From Adenophora triphylla var. japonica (taxonomy: Eukaryota > Streptophyta > Magnoliopsida > Asterales > Campanulaceae): 64,000 nucleotides of DNA. Below are positions 22,247 to 34,563 of the stretch, in pieces. The notes under the pieces were generated by a model that did no database searches, was not told the origin of the DNA, and worked only from the letters and a program-made list of their open reading frames with translations. The first letter of the stretch is position 1. The number at the start of each line of letters is the position of its first letter. The position numbers and the translations under genes are program-made. The stretch is from NCBI GenBank assembly GCA_022495995.1, contig JAFEMH010000749.1, positions 135,001 to 199,000 of the forward strand. The letters are read 5' to 3'.

Positions 22247-22263
22247 CTTTAAGGGGGAGTGAG
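22247..22263 (+). other. Gypsy polypurine tract 1
   Basis: AAGGGGGAGTGAG directly before LTR2. The equivalent tract before LTR3 (about 29930-29945) reads AAGGGGAAGTGAG. Confidence 0.85.
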
Positions 22264-25200
22264 TGTAATGACCCTAACCCTAGGCACTAGTTTTAGTATA
22301 ATATTATATGTTTTTAATATTATTGATAATATTATGTGTTCATTTTTATCTGTGATTTCTTATACTAGGATGAGGTGTTTGGGAAATACAATAATGTTCT
22401 AGGGGGAAATACAAAAATAGAAAATAGATAAAGTGTAAGATGAGATTAAAATGTGTAGAATAAAGAATTAGAATAAAGGGTTTAATTTAATTAATGGGAA
22501 AGCCTTTAGTTAATTGTGGGGGGCCAATTTCTTACTTCCTCCTAAACCCTCCAAGTGTTCAACTCTCCTTACTTCCCTCAATCCTTTTCCCTCATTAGTC
22601 AAAAAGGGCCATGCTCCTCCCATACTCTTCCCTTACCTCCCCATCCTTCCTCCTTCATTTTATTTACTTCTTTCTTAGCAAAAGAAACCTCCATGGAAAC
22701 CTTTCCATGAAAACTTCATCACCCAAATATTTCCAAGTGAATCCTCCTCCATTTTCAAATCCAAGAGTACTTTTGAGCTTGGGACAACTAGGGGAATTTA
22801 TCAAGCTAAGAAGATCATTATTTCATCCTAAAATCCTAAGGTGAGTTATTATGAACCTTCCCTTTTTTAAATGTTCATGAAGATTTAATGTTGTTATTGT
22901 TGTTCTAATGACTATTTGATGCTTGAGAAAACCTTCTTGGATTGAGGAATTTGTTAGTTTATAGAAAATGTGGTGTTATTGTTCATGGAAGTGATAAAGA
23001 GTAAAATGATATGGTTTAAGTAGAGATAAGAATGTTAAAAATGAAATGTAGTAGTGTAATGGGTAGAATAACTAAGTTGTAAGTGGGTTAAATCCATCTT
23101 ACTTGGATTAGAATGGTTTAGAATGAGTTTTGGTGAAGTTAGCAACCCCCTTTTTATGCCTTTGTTCGCACATTCCAGGTGCGCGCCCACTAGGACCGGG
23201 TGCGCGCCCGCTTTCATTCTGGTCACTTCCAGGCGCGCGCCCACCAGGACCGGGTGTGCGCCCATTAGGACCAGGTGCGCGCCCACCAGGACCGGGTGCG
23301 CACCCACTCTGTTTTTCAGCATTTACCCATTTTTCTTCCGTAATTCCCATTAGGTCCTCCAATAAATTGAACCTTTGATTTCTTAAAATACCGCACAAGT
23401 CCTTTTTACTCTCAAAAGGTCTCCGCTCCATTCCGTTCCACTTTTGCTTCCTTTCTTCACTTTAATCTACCATTTTTCCACCTAATTAACCTGTAGTCAT
23501 AAAGACACTAGAAAATGCTTGGTAGCCTTGTTTGGCAACGTAACCAATGTGACTCCAACTTGGTAAATTGAGCTTGAACCTTCATAGAGACCTCGTAACA
23601 TGGAATTGTCCGGAAAATGGTTGTTAAGCTTGATTTGTATTTCACCAATGTGGTTCGAACTTGGGAAGTAGATCATGAATCTTTATTAAGAATATCCGAG
23701 GTTGTGTAATGACTTCATAGGAATGATTTATGGTACATGGTGACATTGTTATTCCAAGGGTGAATTATGTGGCATATTATTATATCGTTATCCCAAGTGT
23801 GGATTATTCGATTATATTGTTACCTTATTTGATCTCATATTCATTGATTGTGTTATGTATAGTACAACAACAACAACAACAACAAAGCCTTAGTCCCAAA
23901 ATAATTTGGGGTCGGCTAACATGAATCCTCATATGTTATCGTGAAAAAAAATAAATTAAAAAATTAAATTAAAAAAAAAAAATCAACCCCCCACATGGAT
24001 TTTTGCCCTCCACTCCGGCCTCTTCAACACCATACTTTCATTCACTCCAAGTAAATTCATATCATTTTCAATTACTCTAATCCAGGTTTGTTTGGGTCTT
24101 TCCCTACCCCTCGCCATTTTATCATTTCTCCACTGTTCCGGCCTCCTAACCGGTGCATCACTCGGTCTCCTTCTCACATGTCCAAACCACCGTAGACGAT
24201 TTTCTCTCATTTTATCCTCAATGGGCGCAACTCCTACTTTACCTCTGATCACCTCATTCCCCAACCGATCCTTTCTTATATGACCGCACATCCATCGAAG
24301 CATACGCATCTCCGCCACATTCATCTTATGCACGTGACACATTTCGGGCCCAACATTCGGTGCCGTAAAGCAAATGCCGGCCTAATTGCCGTGCGGTAGA
24401 ATTTTCCCTTTAATCTATTGGGCATGCCGCGATCACATAGAAACCCTGTAGCACTCTTCCACTTCAACCAACCTGCTTTAATCCTATGAGCCACATCTCC
24501 ATCTAATTCTCCATCCTTTTGGATAATGGATCCAAGATAGCGAAAAAACTCGAAGCTTGGATAATATTTCCATCAAATGTGACCGCCCCTACCTCCCTAC
24601 TTCCAACTCTGCTAAACTTACACTCCAAATATTCGGTCTTGCTTCTCGCAATCGAAAACCTCGAGATTCCAAAGTGTGTCTCCTGACTCCAATTTACTTT
24701 CAACACCCTCTCTTGTCTCATCAATCGGCACAATATCATCTGCGAACAACATACACTTTGGTATATCATCTTGGGTGACCTCGTCAATTCGTCCATTATC
24801 AAAGCAAAAGAAAGGGGCTAAGTGCGGAACCTTAATGCACTCCAATCTTTATAGAGAACTCTTCGCCTCTTTCCAACACTAGTACGTACACAAGTACTAA
24901 CTCCATTATACATGTCCTTGATAATATCAATATATTTTTTTGAAACACCCTTCTTTGCTAATGCCCACCAAAGTACCTCTCTTGGCACTTTATCATATGC
25001 CTTCTCCAAATCAATGAAAACCATATGCAAATTTTTCTTTTGATCCCGATATTTCTCCATGGTTTGTCTCATAAGATATATTGCCTCCATAGTCGATCTT
25101 CCTGGCATAAACCCAAATTGGTTATCCGAAATATCCACAATTTTTCTCAGCCTTTGTGCAATCACTCTTTCCCAAAGTTTCATAGTATGGCTCATTAGTT

Positions 25201-26236
25201 TGATCCCCCGATAGTTGGCACAATCTTGGACATCACCTTTATTCTTATACAAAGGGATCAGTGTATCACTTAAATGTTGCACTATGATATTGGTTAAACA
25301 TGAGTATATTTTATCATGTGGTTATATTGCTTAAATGTTGCACTATGATATTGGTTGAACATGAGTATATTTTACCATGTGGCTATATTGCTTATCCCCT
25401 TTGTGGATTATATTTCAAGTAACTATTATGTGCTTGATAATGTGTTAATCAGCTGATGTTGGGGGTATAACATAATACGATCAATTATGGAAGTGTGACC
25501 TAATGTGATCGGATTATGTTATATCTGTAACCGTCCCCTTCTGTGGCCACAGGTTGGGGTATAGCATCTGTATTGAGCCAAAAGCCTTATATAGTTGCTA
25601 CTATCTTATATGGTTCCCTGAAAAATGGGTCTTATAAGATGTGAGTATTGCTTAAGCAGCTCACCTAAGATTGGAGTATTGTTATACCCAATGTTGTACG
25701 ACTATTGTTCAGACGGGAAAAGGTAAACCAAGGTAATGGAAGGTGTTCTGACTTTTCCAATGTGTTATATGCAATTTGTTATGTGTTGCATCTTATATGG
25801 CATATTGCTGCATTCATAATAGCTTGCTGAGATTTATTCTCACCCCTCTCCCTTTAATGTTTTTAGATTCCGAGACAGGCGGACCGGCCAAGTAAGGGCG
25901 GTGAGGAGTTTGGAAGTAATATTTTGAGAATTGTCGGGGTATGATTAGGTTGGCGTAGAAAGGGTATTTTGGCATAATTCATTTAATGAGTTGTATTTAT
26001 AAACCTTAATTTTATGTTATAACCGATGTCTTTTTGTAACTAAAACAGCTTATTACTTTCAAAGTTGGTCAATTCTTTCTCCATCGTAGAAAAGTGTAGA
26101 GTTATTTTGAAATGGTTATGACAATTGTGTTTATATTTGAAAGTTAAATCAAAGTTTTAAAAGTTAAGGAAATTTGGGTTAGTTTGAGGACGCTCCAGTT
26201 CGGGACACGTGTAGGTTCCGGGTCGGGGTCCTCACA
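22264..26236 (+). repeat. Gypsy array LTR2 (with decayed RTE insert)
   Basis: 3973-bp LTR, collinear with LTR1 including the RTE at the same site (about 23865-25265) and the 61-bp direct repeat. Outside the RTE it is close to LTR1, but between about 24340 and 24870 it has a dense cluster of small indels, most at or next to CAG/CTG. Confidence 0.9.
23983..25282 (-). pseudogene. RTE LINE reverse transcriptase in LTR2 (frameshifted)
   Basis: Same protein as the LTR1 insert, in several frames: 23983-24342 (C-terminal [12 protein letters not shown] part), 24503-24802 and 24618-24845 (catalytic region, CMLFADDIVPID), and 24818-25282 (N-terminal part with NQFGFMPGRST and FIDLEKAYDKVPR). The FADD pair is present but surrounding sequence is disrupted. 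All breaks lie in one 530-bp stretch, while the flanks are nearly unchanged from LTR1. That pattern suggests either local gene conversion or consensus errors rather than even decay. Confidence 0.85.
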
Positions 26237-29200
26237 GTTGGTATCAGAGCTCGGTTAGAGTTCTCGGGTAGAGTCTAGCTGAGTGAGAGTGTGTGATAAC
26301 TGACGTCGAGGGTTTAATGCAGGAATTTGTTCAATAACAGAAAATGATAATGACCAACCAAAGGATCAAGGAAATGTGAGCAATATGGAGAGATAGATTC
26401 CTCCACAATCATTTGAGGTATATTACCTGTCTCCGGAGTTAGGGGTCACATTTATAAATCCCCGTTCATTTCGTTCTCAGGTGGCATTACATTTCATTTT
26501 TATTTGCATAATTGGCCCGAGAGTTGCCTTATGTACTGGAGGTTCTACTCCGATGGGAGAGTACCTCGAATCATCCTTGATTATCATGGTAGTTGTGATT
26601 AAGTGGGCATGGATTGCCGGTGGATATGGTAGATATACCAATCCGTGAATTATTGTTATATTGACCTGAATTGATTGAGTAGTTGTTGTGTTTGGGAAGG
26701 ACTGTCGCAAGAAGCGAGTCTCCTTATCTATGTTTGATTTGCCTCCGTGTGTAATTGAGGCGGATAAGTTACTAATTGATATTATGTCATATATGCGTAA
26801 ATGTCGAAAATATGGCCAAATTAAGAGTGGTATATGGTTGTATAATTGCGTGAGTATTTATTCATTGGTGTCTCGTGGTGGAGACTAGATATATGAGACT
26901 AGTATTGAAAGTGATAGTCTAAGTGGGATTGTATGGTTTATAAGATATCGTGAGTACGAACTCTTATAGGACTGACACATATTTGCCTTATGTGCTATAA
27001 GTATATTCTCTAATGAGAGGTTGATTGTATTCTTGCTACTAATTTGAATGGGAAACCAGAGATTCTTGTAGGTGATATCACCCTATAAGTTGACCAAGTG
27101 GTGTTTTCCATGTGAGTTTCAAAATGGGTTTCCATCAGGTATCATGCCAGAATATTGAGGCTTTGAGTTGAGATAAGTTACTATTTTGGTATTCGGGTCC
27201 CTAGATAGAGGACACTAATTGGAATGATGGAATTGATGATTCAACTTGGGGAAATTATTTAAAAAAAAAAAAAAGATAATTAGCTTAGCGAATCTCCGTA
27301 AGGATAAATTAGTACTATATTTAGAAAAGATGATACTTGGTGGTTATTTATAGATTATGGAGATCTCAAATTGGTAACTGTGAAGAATAAGTATTCGTTA
27401 TCACTTGTTGATGATTTGTATGACTGATTTTAGAAACTAGTAGAATACTCAATGGTTATTACTTGAAATTTCGGGGTGTTACAATTACAGTGAATATTTG
27501 TTGTAAGGATATACTTAAGACAACATTTGTATCTTGTATGACCATTTTGATTTGTCGTTGTGTATTAGTTATGGAGAAGTAAATAGGGTAAATGAGAAGA
27601 GGTATAATAGATATAGTTAATTGTGACTTATATGATCAACTTCAGGAATTGGTGATATATGTATATGGTTTACCTTGGGAAATGGTTATCATTAGTTGAA
27701 AATATAATATGAGGATAAATCTTATTGGAAGGCAGGATACTTTAGGATGATTACACCCTATATGTTTACTTAGTTGCGCGACTCATATAAGAGATTTGTG
27801 TGATGCTTGGGAAAGTATTTACGTTATACGGATTTTGAGTTTGTTGAGGGTTATCGAGAGGTAAGTTAGTTTACATTGTTAAGGTTTAATTGCAATTCGG
27901 GGATGATGGATCTATGTGAGTTTCAACTCTATTTTCTTATTAGGAAATCATGGTATTTGATTGGAAACTTGATGTATGCAATACGTTGTTACTAAGTACA
28001 ATACCAATATCAAAGGTAGGGAATAGATGACTCAAATTAAGTAAAAGTGTTGAATTTTCAACTTGAGGAATTATGGAATTGAGGATGGTTTACCAAGTTT
28101 ATTATCTTAATGAATGTTTTAGTGTTATTTATAGAAGATAGTATTAGTATTACGAGATTTTGTTTTCTTATGGATAATTTAACTAAGTATAAATATTATG
28201 AGTGGTGGCTACACTATAAATAGAGGTCAACAAGAAAATTTTGTTAGAATTGTTTTAAATGTGCTTTACAACTTTGGATTGTATATTGAACTTCGGTATG
28301 AGCAATGGTGCCCTTCGGGGATATATTGATTTATTAAAGTCAGTGAACTCGTTTTTGTGTACATTAAAATGCAGGAGTAATTTAATTATCTACCACTGAT
28401 ATGGGACGGTTGTAGTTAATTAAATCACTCGAGTTAGTTTTGTTAGCTTATCAATCTTTTCAAAATTTCTTAAAATTTTGAGTGGTTTAGTTAATTAAAA
28501 CTGGTATGGGCCGGTTTTAAATAAATAAACCATTCGAGTCTCACTGGATCTCTTTTTATCTATCCTTTGGAATTCTGACAGATGTTGTAAATTTTAGAAA
28601 GACTTGGTATTCTAAAGATATAATTTGTACAGAAGCAAGTAGAAAGGCAACCTAGATCCCCTATAGTGATTAATTATATTAAAGTCTTAATCCGAGAAAT
28701 GATTTGATAAATTGTGGGGTTATTAATGTGACGGTCGTAGTGGACTCGATTTTTGTATTGGAGTTGGATCAGCTCCGTTGTGGGCGGCCAACCATTTGAT
28801 TTGAATATTGATCTGTCATCGGACTGAACATAATTGGAACATTGAATTGTGAAATAGGGTAGATTAATATTCCGTTTATGGGATCAGGGTCTTATTAGCA
28901 TGTCCATATTTATTATTCCATGGACAGTTGTTTAATGTTTGTATTATGAGAATTTCGGACGAGATAATTGAAATAACACGTTTCAAGTAAGTCAAAGACT
29001 TAAGGTGGTTTGGTCATAAATGTGAAAATAGAATATTGACGTTAGAAGATTTATTAAAATATTTAGAGTTCTAGATTGAACTTGATAGTATTATCAGGAT
29101 GGATTTTATGATTGGATTATCTTGGAAGTAAAAAGGAGTATGTTGTTTTGATTATAGAAAGTTGATTGTATTTTCTACTCATTATATATGTGTATAGTGA

Positions 29201-29945
29201 TGAGATTCTTTGACCAAGTCCTCATATATGTTAGGGGATAGTTTGATTTTATAAACCCCATAGTAGTAAAAGGATTGGATAGACATCATTTGGGAAGTCC
29301 TTTTGGAATGCATGGATGCTATTAAGTTTAACTTTGAGAAAAATTGAGGAATCATTACTTATTGTTGAGGATATGCTACGGGCATGTGCAATGGATTTTA
29401 GTAGTCGATAAGACGTATGGTTACCAGTGGTTGGGTGCGTATAATAGTAGTTATCATTCTAGCATTGAGATAAAACCGTATGAGGCGTGGTTCGGGAAGA
29501 AAATATCGATCTCCAATTTGTTGGGGTGAGGTTGGTGAAGCAAGGCCTAAGGTAAATTGGCGCCAAAGTTTGTTAATCCATTTGAAGTTTTAGAAAAGGT
29601 TGGCGATTTGACTTATAGACTGGCTTGGAGCAGCTTATAGAGTATTTGAAGTTTCAAGCGTAATATCGTAATGTATTTGGAGACATAAGTTGTAATACTT
29701 TTATTTATTTGTATTTTTATTGAGGTCGTGAAAATTCGGGCTAGGGATATCTGTTTGGTATTCTTGGAACATTAAGTTGTAATATCATATTATTAATGGA
29801 ATTAGAAATCTTGGGGAAGAATCACATCATTGAAGAGACTATAGGGGAATTGGAGTCTGAGGTATACATAAGTAACCGAGGCGGGTTGAACATTTAGGTA
29901 AGCGACAGTCAAATTCGGGACGAATTTTCTTTAAGGGGAAGTGAG
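26237..29945 (+). pseudogene. Gypsy internal region 2 (decayed gag-pol)
   Basis: 3709-bp copy of internal region 1, with very few substitutions and single-base indels. It has the same remnants: an RT block near 27350-27425 and the integrase end YNSSYHSSIEIKPYEAWFGKK near 29430-29515. Sharing of nearly all stops with region 1 shows that one internal region was duplicated recently, as expected if the array arose from unequal recombination between LTRs or from an aberrant reverse transcription product. Confidence 0.72.
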
Positions 29946-32310
29946 TGTAACGACCCTAACCCTAGGCACTAGTTTTAGTATAATATTATGTGTTTTTAAT
30001 ATTATTGATAATATTATGTGTTCATTTTTATCTGTGATTTCTTATACTAGGATGAGGTGTTCGGGAAATACAATAATGTTCTAGGGGGAAATACAAAAAT
30101 AGAAAATAGATAAAGTGTAAGATGAGATTAAAATGTGTAGAATAAAGAATTAGAATAAAGGGTTTAATTTAATTAATGGGAAAGCCTTTAGTTAATTGTG
30201 GGGGGCCAATTTCTTACTTCCTCCTAAACCCTCCAAGTGTTCAACTCTCCTTACTTCCCTCAATCCTTTTCCCTCATTAGTCAAAAAGGGCCATGCTCCT
30301 CCCATACTCTTCCCTTACCTCCCCATCCTTCCTCCTTCATTTTATTTACTTCTTTCTTATCAAAAGAAACCTCCATGGAAACCTTCCCATGAAAACTTCA
30401 TCACCCAAATATTTCCAAGTGAATCCTCCTCCATTTTCAAATCCAAGAGTACTTTTGAGCTTGGGACAACTAGGGGAATCTATCAAGCTAAGAAGATCAT
30501 TATTTCATCCTAAAATCCTAAGGTGAGTTATTATGAACCTTCCCTTCTTTAAATGTTCATGAAGATTTAATGTTGTTATTGTTGTTCTAATGACTATTTG
30601 ATGCTTGGGAAAACCTTCTTGGATTGAGGAATTTGTTAGTTTATAGAAAATGTGGTGTTATTGTTCATGGAAGTGATAAAGAGTAAAATGATATGGTTTA
30701 AGTAGAGATAAGAATGTTAAAAATGAAATGTAGTAGTGTAATGGGTAGAATAACTAAGTTGTAAGTGGGTTAAATCCATCTTACTTGGATTAGAATGGTT
30801 TAGAATGAGTTTTGGTGAAGTTAGCAACCCCTTTTTATGCCTTTGTTCGCACATTCCAGGTGCGCGCCCACTAGGACCGGGTGCGCGCCCGCTTTCATTC
30901 TCGGTCACTTGTGCGCGCGCCCACCAGACCGGGTGTGCGCCCATTAGGACCAGTGCGCGCCCACCAGACCGGGTGCGCACCCACTCGCTTTTCAGGCATT
31001 TACCCATTTTTCTTCCGTAATTCCCATTAGGTCCTCCAATAAATTGAACCTTTGATTTCTTAAAATACCGCACAAGTCCTTTTTACTCTCAAAAGGTCTC
31101 CGCTCCATTCCGTTCCACTTTTGCTTCCTTTCTTCACTTTAATCTACCATTTTTCCACCTAATTAACCTGTAGTCAAAAAGACACTAGAAAATGCTTGGT
31201 AGCCTTGTTTGGCAACGTAACCAATGTGACTCCAACTTGGTAAATTGAGCTTGAACCTTCATAGAGACCTCGTAACATGGAATTGTCCGGAAAATGGTTG
31301 TTAAGCTTGATTTGTACTTCACCAATGTGGTTCGAACTTGGGAAGTAGATCATGAATCTTTATTAAGGATATCCGAGGTTGTGTAATGACTTCATAGGAA
31401 TGATTTATGGTACATGTTGACATTGTTATTCCAAGGGTGGATTATGTGGCATATTATTATATCGTTATCCCAAGTGTGGATTATATTTCAAGTAACTATT
31501 ATGTGCTTGATAATGTGTTAATCAGCTGATGTTGGGGGTATAACATAATACGATCAATTATGGAAGTGTGACCTAATGTGATCGGATTATGTTATATCTG
31601 TAACCGTCCCCTTCTGTGGCCACAGGTTGGGGTATAGCATCTGTATTGAGCCAAAAGCCTTACAGAGTTGCTACTATCTTATATGGTTCCCTGAAAAACG
31701 GGTCTTATAAGATGTGAGTATTGCTTAAGCAGCTCACCTAAGATTGGAGTATTATTATACCCAATGTTGTACGACTATTGTTCAGACGGGAAAAGGTAAA
31801 CCAAGGTAATGGAAGGTGTTTACAGCTTTTCTAATGTGTTATATGCAACTTTTTATGTGTTGCATCTTATATGGCATATTGCTGCATTCATAATAGCTTG
31901 CTGAGATTTATTCTCACCCCTCTCCCTTTAATGTTTTTAGATTTCGAGACAGGCGGACCGGCCTAGTAAGGGTGGTGAGGAGTTTGGAAGTAATATTTTG
32001 AGAATTGTCGGGGTATGATTAGGTTGGCGTAGAAAGGGTATTTTGGTATAATTCATTTAATGAGTTGTATTTATAAACCTTAATTTTATGTTATAACCGA
32101 TGTCTTTTTGTAACTAAAACAGCTTATTACTTTCAAAGTTGGTCAATTCTTTCTCCATCGTAGAAAAGTGTAGAGTTATTTTGAAATGGTTATGACAATT
32201 GTGTTTATATTTGAAAGTTAAATCAAAGTTTTAAAAGTTAAGGAAATTTGGGTTAGTTTGAGGACGCTCCAGTTCGGGACACGTGTAGGTTCCGGGTCGG
32301 GGTCCTCACA
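29946..32310 (+). repeat. Gypsy array LTR3 (lacks RTE)
   Basis: 2365-bp LTR with the same ends as LTR1 and LTR2 but missing about 1.6 kb. The missing part includes the RTE, its flanks and the 61-bp repeats. The break joins AAGTGTGGATTAT to ATTTCAAG near 31480. In LTR1 the word TGTGGATTAT occurs at both edges of the missing segment (near 16125 and 17725), so a deletion between these short repeats explains it. The minisatellite here has extra indels. Confidence 0.9.
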
Positions 32311-33133
32311 CCTCACCAGCCAAATCTCCCTCACCTAAACCGCCTTTCCCCACTAAACCACGTAGAGCTTCAACCGCTCAGGGGGAGAACCCTAGAAAAA
32401 GGAGGTTCAAGAAAATTGCCAAGAAGAAAACCCCAACCAAAGGGTCCAAGCATTTTCTACAACGTGTGGCCCACCAACCTCCTTCTCCTTCTCCTTCTCC
32501 TTCTCCTTCTCTTTCTCCTTCTCCTTCTCCATCCCCATCTCCTTCTCCTACACCTTCCCATTCTAACTCCCATACCCCTTCTGTTCATGACTCAAACTTA
32601 GGCCCAACCTTTTCTGAATGGACCTCCAAACCATTAGTGGGCTTAGCCATTTCTATGTCCCAAAACAGAACCCCAACTCCTTCACCTCAACATTCCAACC
32701 GCTCCCAATCCCATCCTCTTTCAAACCGCAACCCTGCTCTAACCATTTCCAATCGCAACAGAACTCCTACACCTTCTCCTATTCGAAACCAAACTCCTCC
32801 TCCTACCAAAACTCCTACCCCTCCTACTTCACCCCATCAACAGAAAACCCCTTCTGTTGAAGTCCAACACTTTAAATATTCCAACTTCCAATATTCCTCC
32901 TCCTCTAACCGCTCCCATACCAACCGCCCCTAATACCTTAACCCAAACACTTCCCATTCCCCCTCCAACTACCCAATCTCACATAATTCCAACCGTCCAC
33001 ATATTTCAAACTATCAATACCCAACTACCCCAAACCACTCTCCCCATCCAAACCCCACCCATTATCCTAACCACTCCTTCTACTTCAACCGCCCCTCCTT
33101 CAGACTACTGCCAAATCCTTTCTTCCCTTCAAC
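32311..33133 (+). pseudogene. Sirevirus env-like ORF, segment after the Gypsy array
   Basis: Continuation of the env-like frame: KSPSPKPPFPTKPRRAST, a basic patch (NPRKRRFKKIAKKK) resembling a nuclear localisation signal, then a PSPSPS tract coded by a CTTCTC microsatellite (about 32479-32545) and a Ser/Pro/Asn-rich region. Low-complexity composition prevents functional inference. This is the right part of duplication unit 1. Confidence 0.7.
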
Positions 33134-34563
33134 TAAGGGCTTGTCACAATTTCAGATTCTCGTTTGGCAATGATGATTATAAAGCTCTTTATAGTGCTGA
33201 CACTCATCAACCCATGGAGCACTATGTTGAAATGACCCCTGAAACCGCAGTCAAGGGTCTGGGCAAAGCAATCAAGAAAGTTTCAAGGAAGAAGAAGAAT
33301 GCTGCTGAACTGCCCCTCAAGAAAGCCAGAACCGCACCAGTCTAAACGCGTGCTACTGCTGCTGCTGGTGCTGGTACAAGCAGGAAGGGTAAGGAAAAGA
33401 TGACCCTGGTTGATGAAGAAGAAGAAGAGGAAGAAGAGGAAATTCCAAGTTTGGTTGCAAGAGCCAAGAAGGCCAAGCACACCAAGGTGGTTCTGGACAA
33501 GATGTCTGAAGAAGATTTGGTTGCCTACTATAAGCCTGAGATAGCTAGAATTGAGGAAAATGTGGCTAAGAAAAAGGCTGCAAAGGGCAAGTCTAAGGAA
33601 CCAGACTCTCAACCGCCTCCTCAACCTCAACCGCAGCCTTCACCTCAACCGCCTCCAACCCAACCACTTATCCAAACACCACCTCAATCACCCATACAAA
33701 ACCAACCGCTATCTCTTATTCATTCCCCCATCCAATCTCACCACTCCTCACCAGCCAAATCTCCCTCACCTAAACCGCCTTTCCCCACTAAACCACGTAG
33801 AGCTTCAACCGCTCAGGGGGAGAACCCTAGAAAAAGGAGGTTCAAGAAAATTGCCAAGAAGAAAAACCCAACCAAAGGGTCCAAGCATTTTCTACAACGT
33901 GTGGCCCACCAACCTCCTTAGCCTTCTCCTTCTCCTTCTCCTTCTCCTTCTCCTTCTCCATCCCCATCTCCTTCTCCTACACCTTCCCATTCTAACTCCC
34001 ATACCCCTTCTGTTCATGACTCAAACTTAGGCCCAACCTTTTCTGAATGGACCTCCAAACCATCAGTGGACTTAGCCATTTCTATGTCCCAAAACAGAAC
34101 CCCAACTCCTTCACCTCAACATTCCAACCGCTCCCAATCCCATCCTCTTTCAAACCGCAACCCTGCTCTAACCATTTCCAATCGCAACAGAACTCCTACA
34201 CCTTCTCCTATTCGAAACCAAACTCCTCCTCCTACCAAAACTCCTACCCCTCCTACTTCACCCCATCAACAGAAAACCCCTTCTGTTGAAGTCCAACACT
34301 TCAAATATTCCAACTTCCAATATTCCTCCTCCTCTAACCGCTCCCATACCAACTGCCCCTAATACCTTAACCCAAATACTTCCTATTCCCCCTCTAACTA
34401 CCCAATCTCACATAATTCCAACCGTCCACATATTTCAAACTATCAATACCCAACTACCCCAAACCACTCTCCCCACCCAAACCCCACCCATTATCCTAAC
34501 CACTCCTTCTACTTCAACCGCCCCTCCTTCAGACTACTGCCAAATCCTTTCTTCCCTTCAACT
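33134..34563 (+). repeat. Tandem duplication unit 2 (env-like ORF)
   Basis: About 1.43 kb repeating 13972-14590 plus 32316-33133, without the Gypsy array. It carries its own stops, for example near 33343 and in the PSPSPS tract near 33919. It provides the empty target site for the Gypsy insertion, CACTCCTCACCAGCC near 33744. Confidence 0.88.

Larger units (their letters stand above)
18558..22263 (+). pseudogene. Gypsy internal region 1 (decayed gag-pol)
   Basis: 3.7-kb internal region with no ORF over about 80 codons. Recognisable remnants are RT block DYGDLKLVTVKNKYSLSLVDDL near 19670-19745 (compare the Gypsy DYRxLNKVT...KYPLPRIDDL box) and the integrase end YNSSYHSSIEIKPYEAWFGKK near 21750-21830. 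The integrase tail KFVNPFE..VGDLTYRLAW is near 21880-21950. Gag and protease are not readable. Stops and indels occur throughout. It is much shorter than an autonomous Del/Tekay internal region (usually about 4.5-5 kb of coding sequence), so internal deletions are likely. The second copy at 26237-29945 shares almost all its defects, so decay preceded the duplication. Confidence 0.72.
14591..32310 (+). mobile_element. Gypsy (chromovirus-type) array: LTR-int-LTR-int-LTR
   Basis: 17.7-kb insertion made of three LTRs (14591-18557, 22264-26236, 29946-32310) and two nearly identical 3.7-kb internal regions. All LTRs start TGTAAYGACCCTAACCC and end GGGTCCTCACA. A tRNA-iMet site follows LTR1 and LTR2, and a purine tract precedes LTR2 and LTR3. 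The whole is flanked by the target duplication CCTCA (14586-14590 and 32311-32315). The undisturbed second env-like unit at about 33750 shows the empty site with a single CCTCA. Decayed protein fragments point to the Del/Tekay type. There is no long ORF, so it is non-autonomous. Confidence 0.92.
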
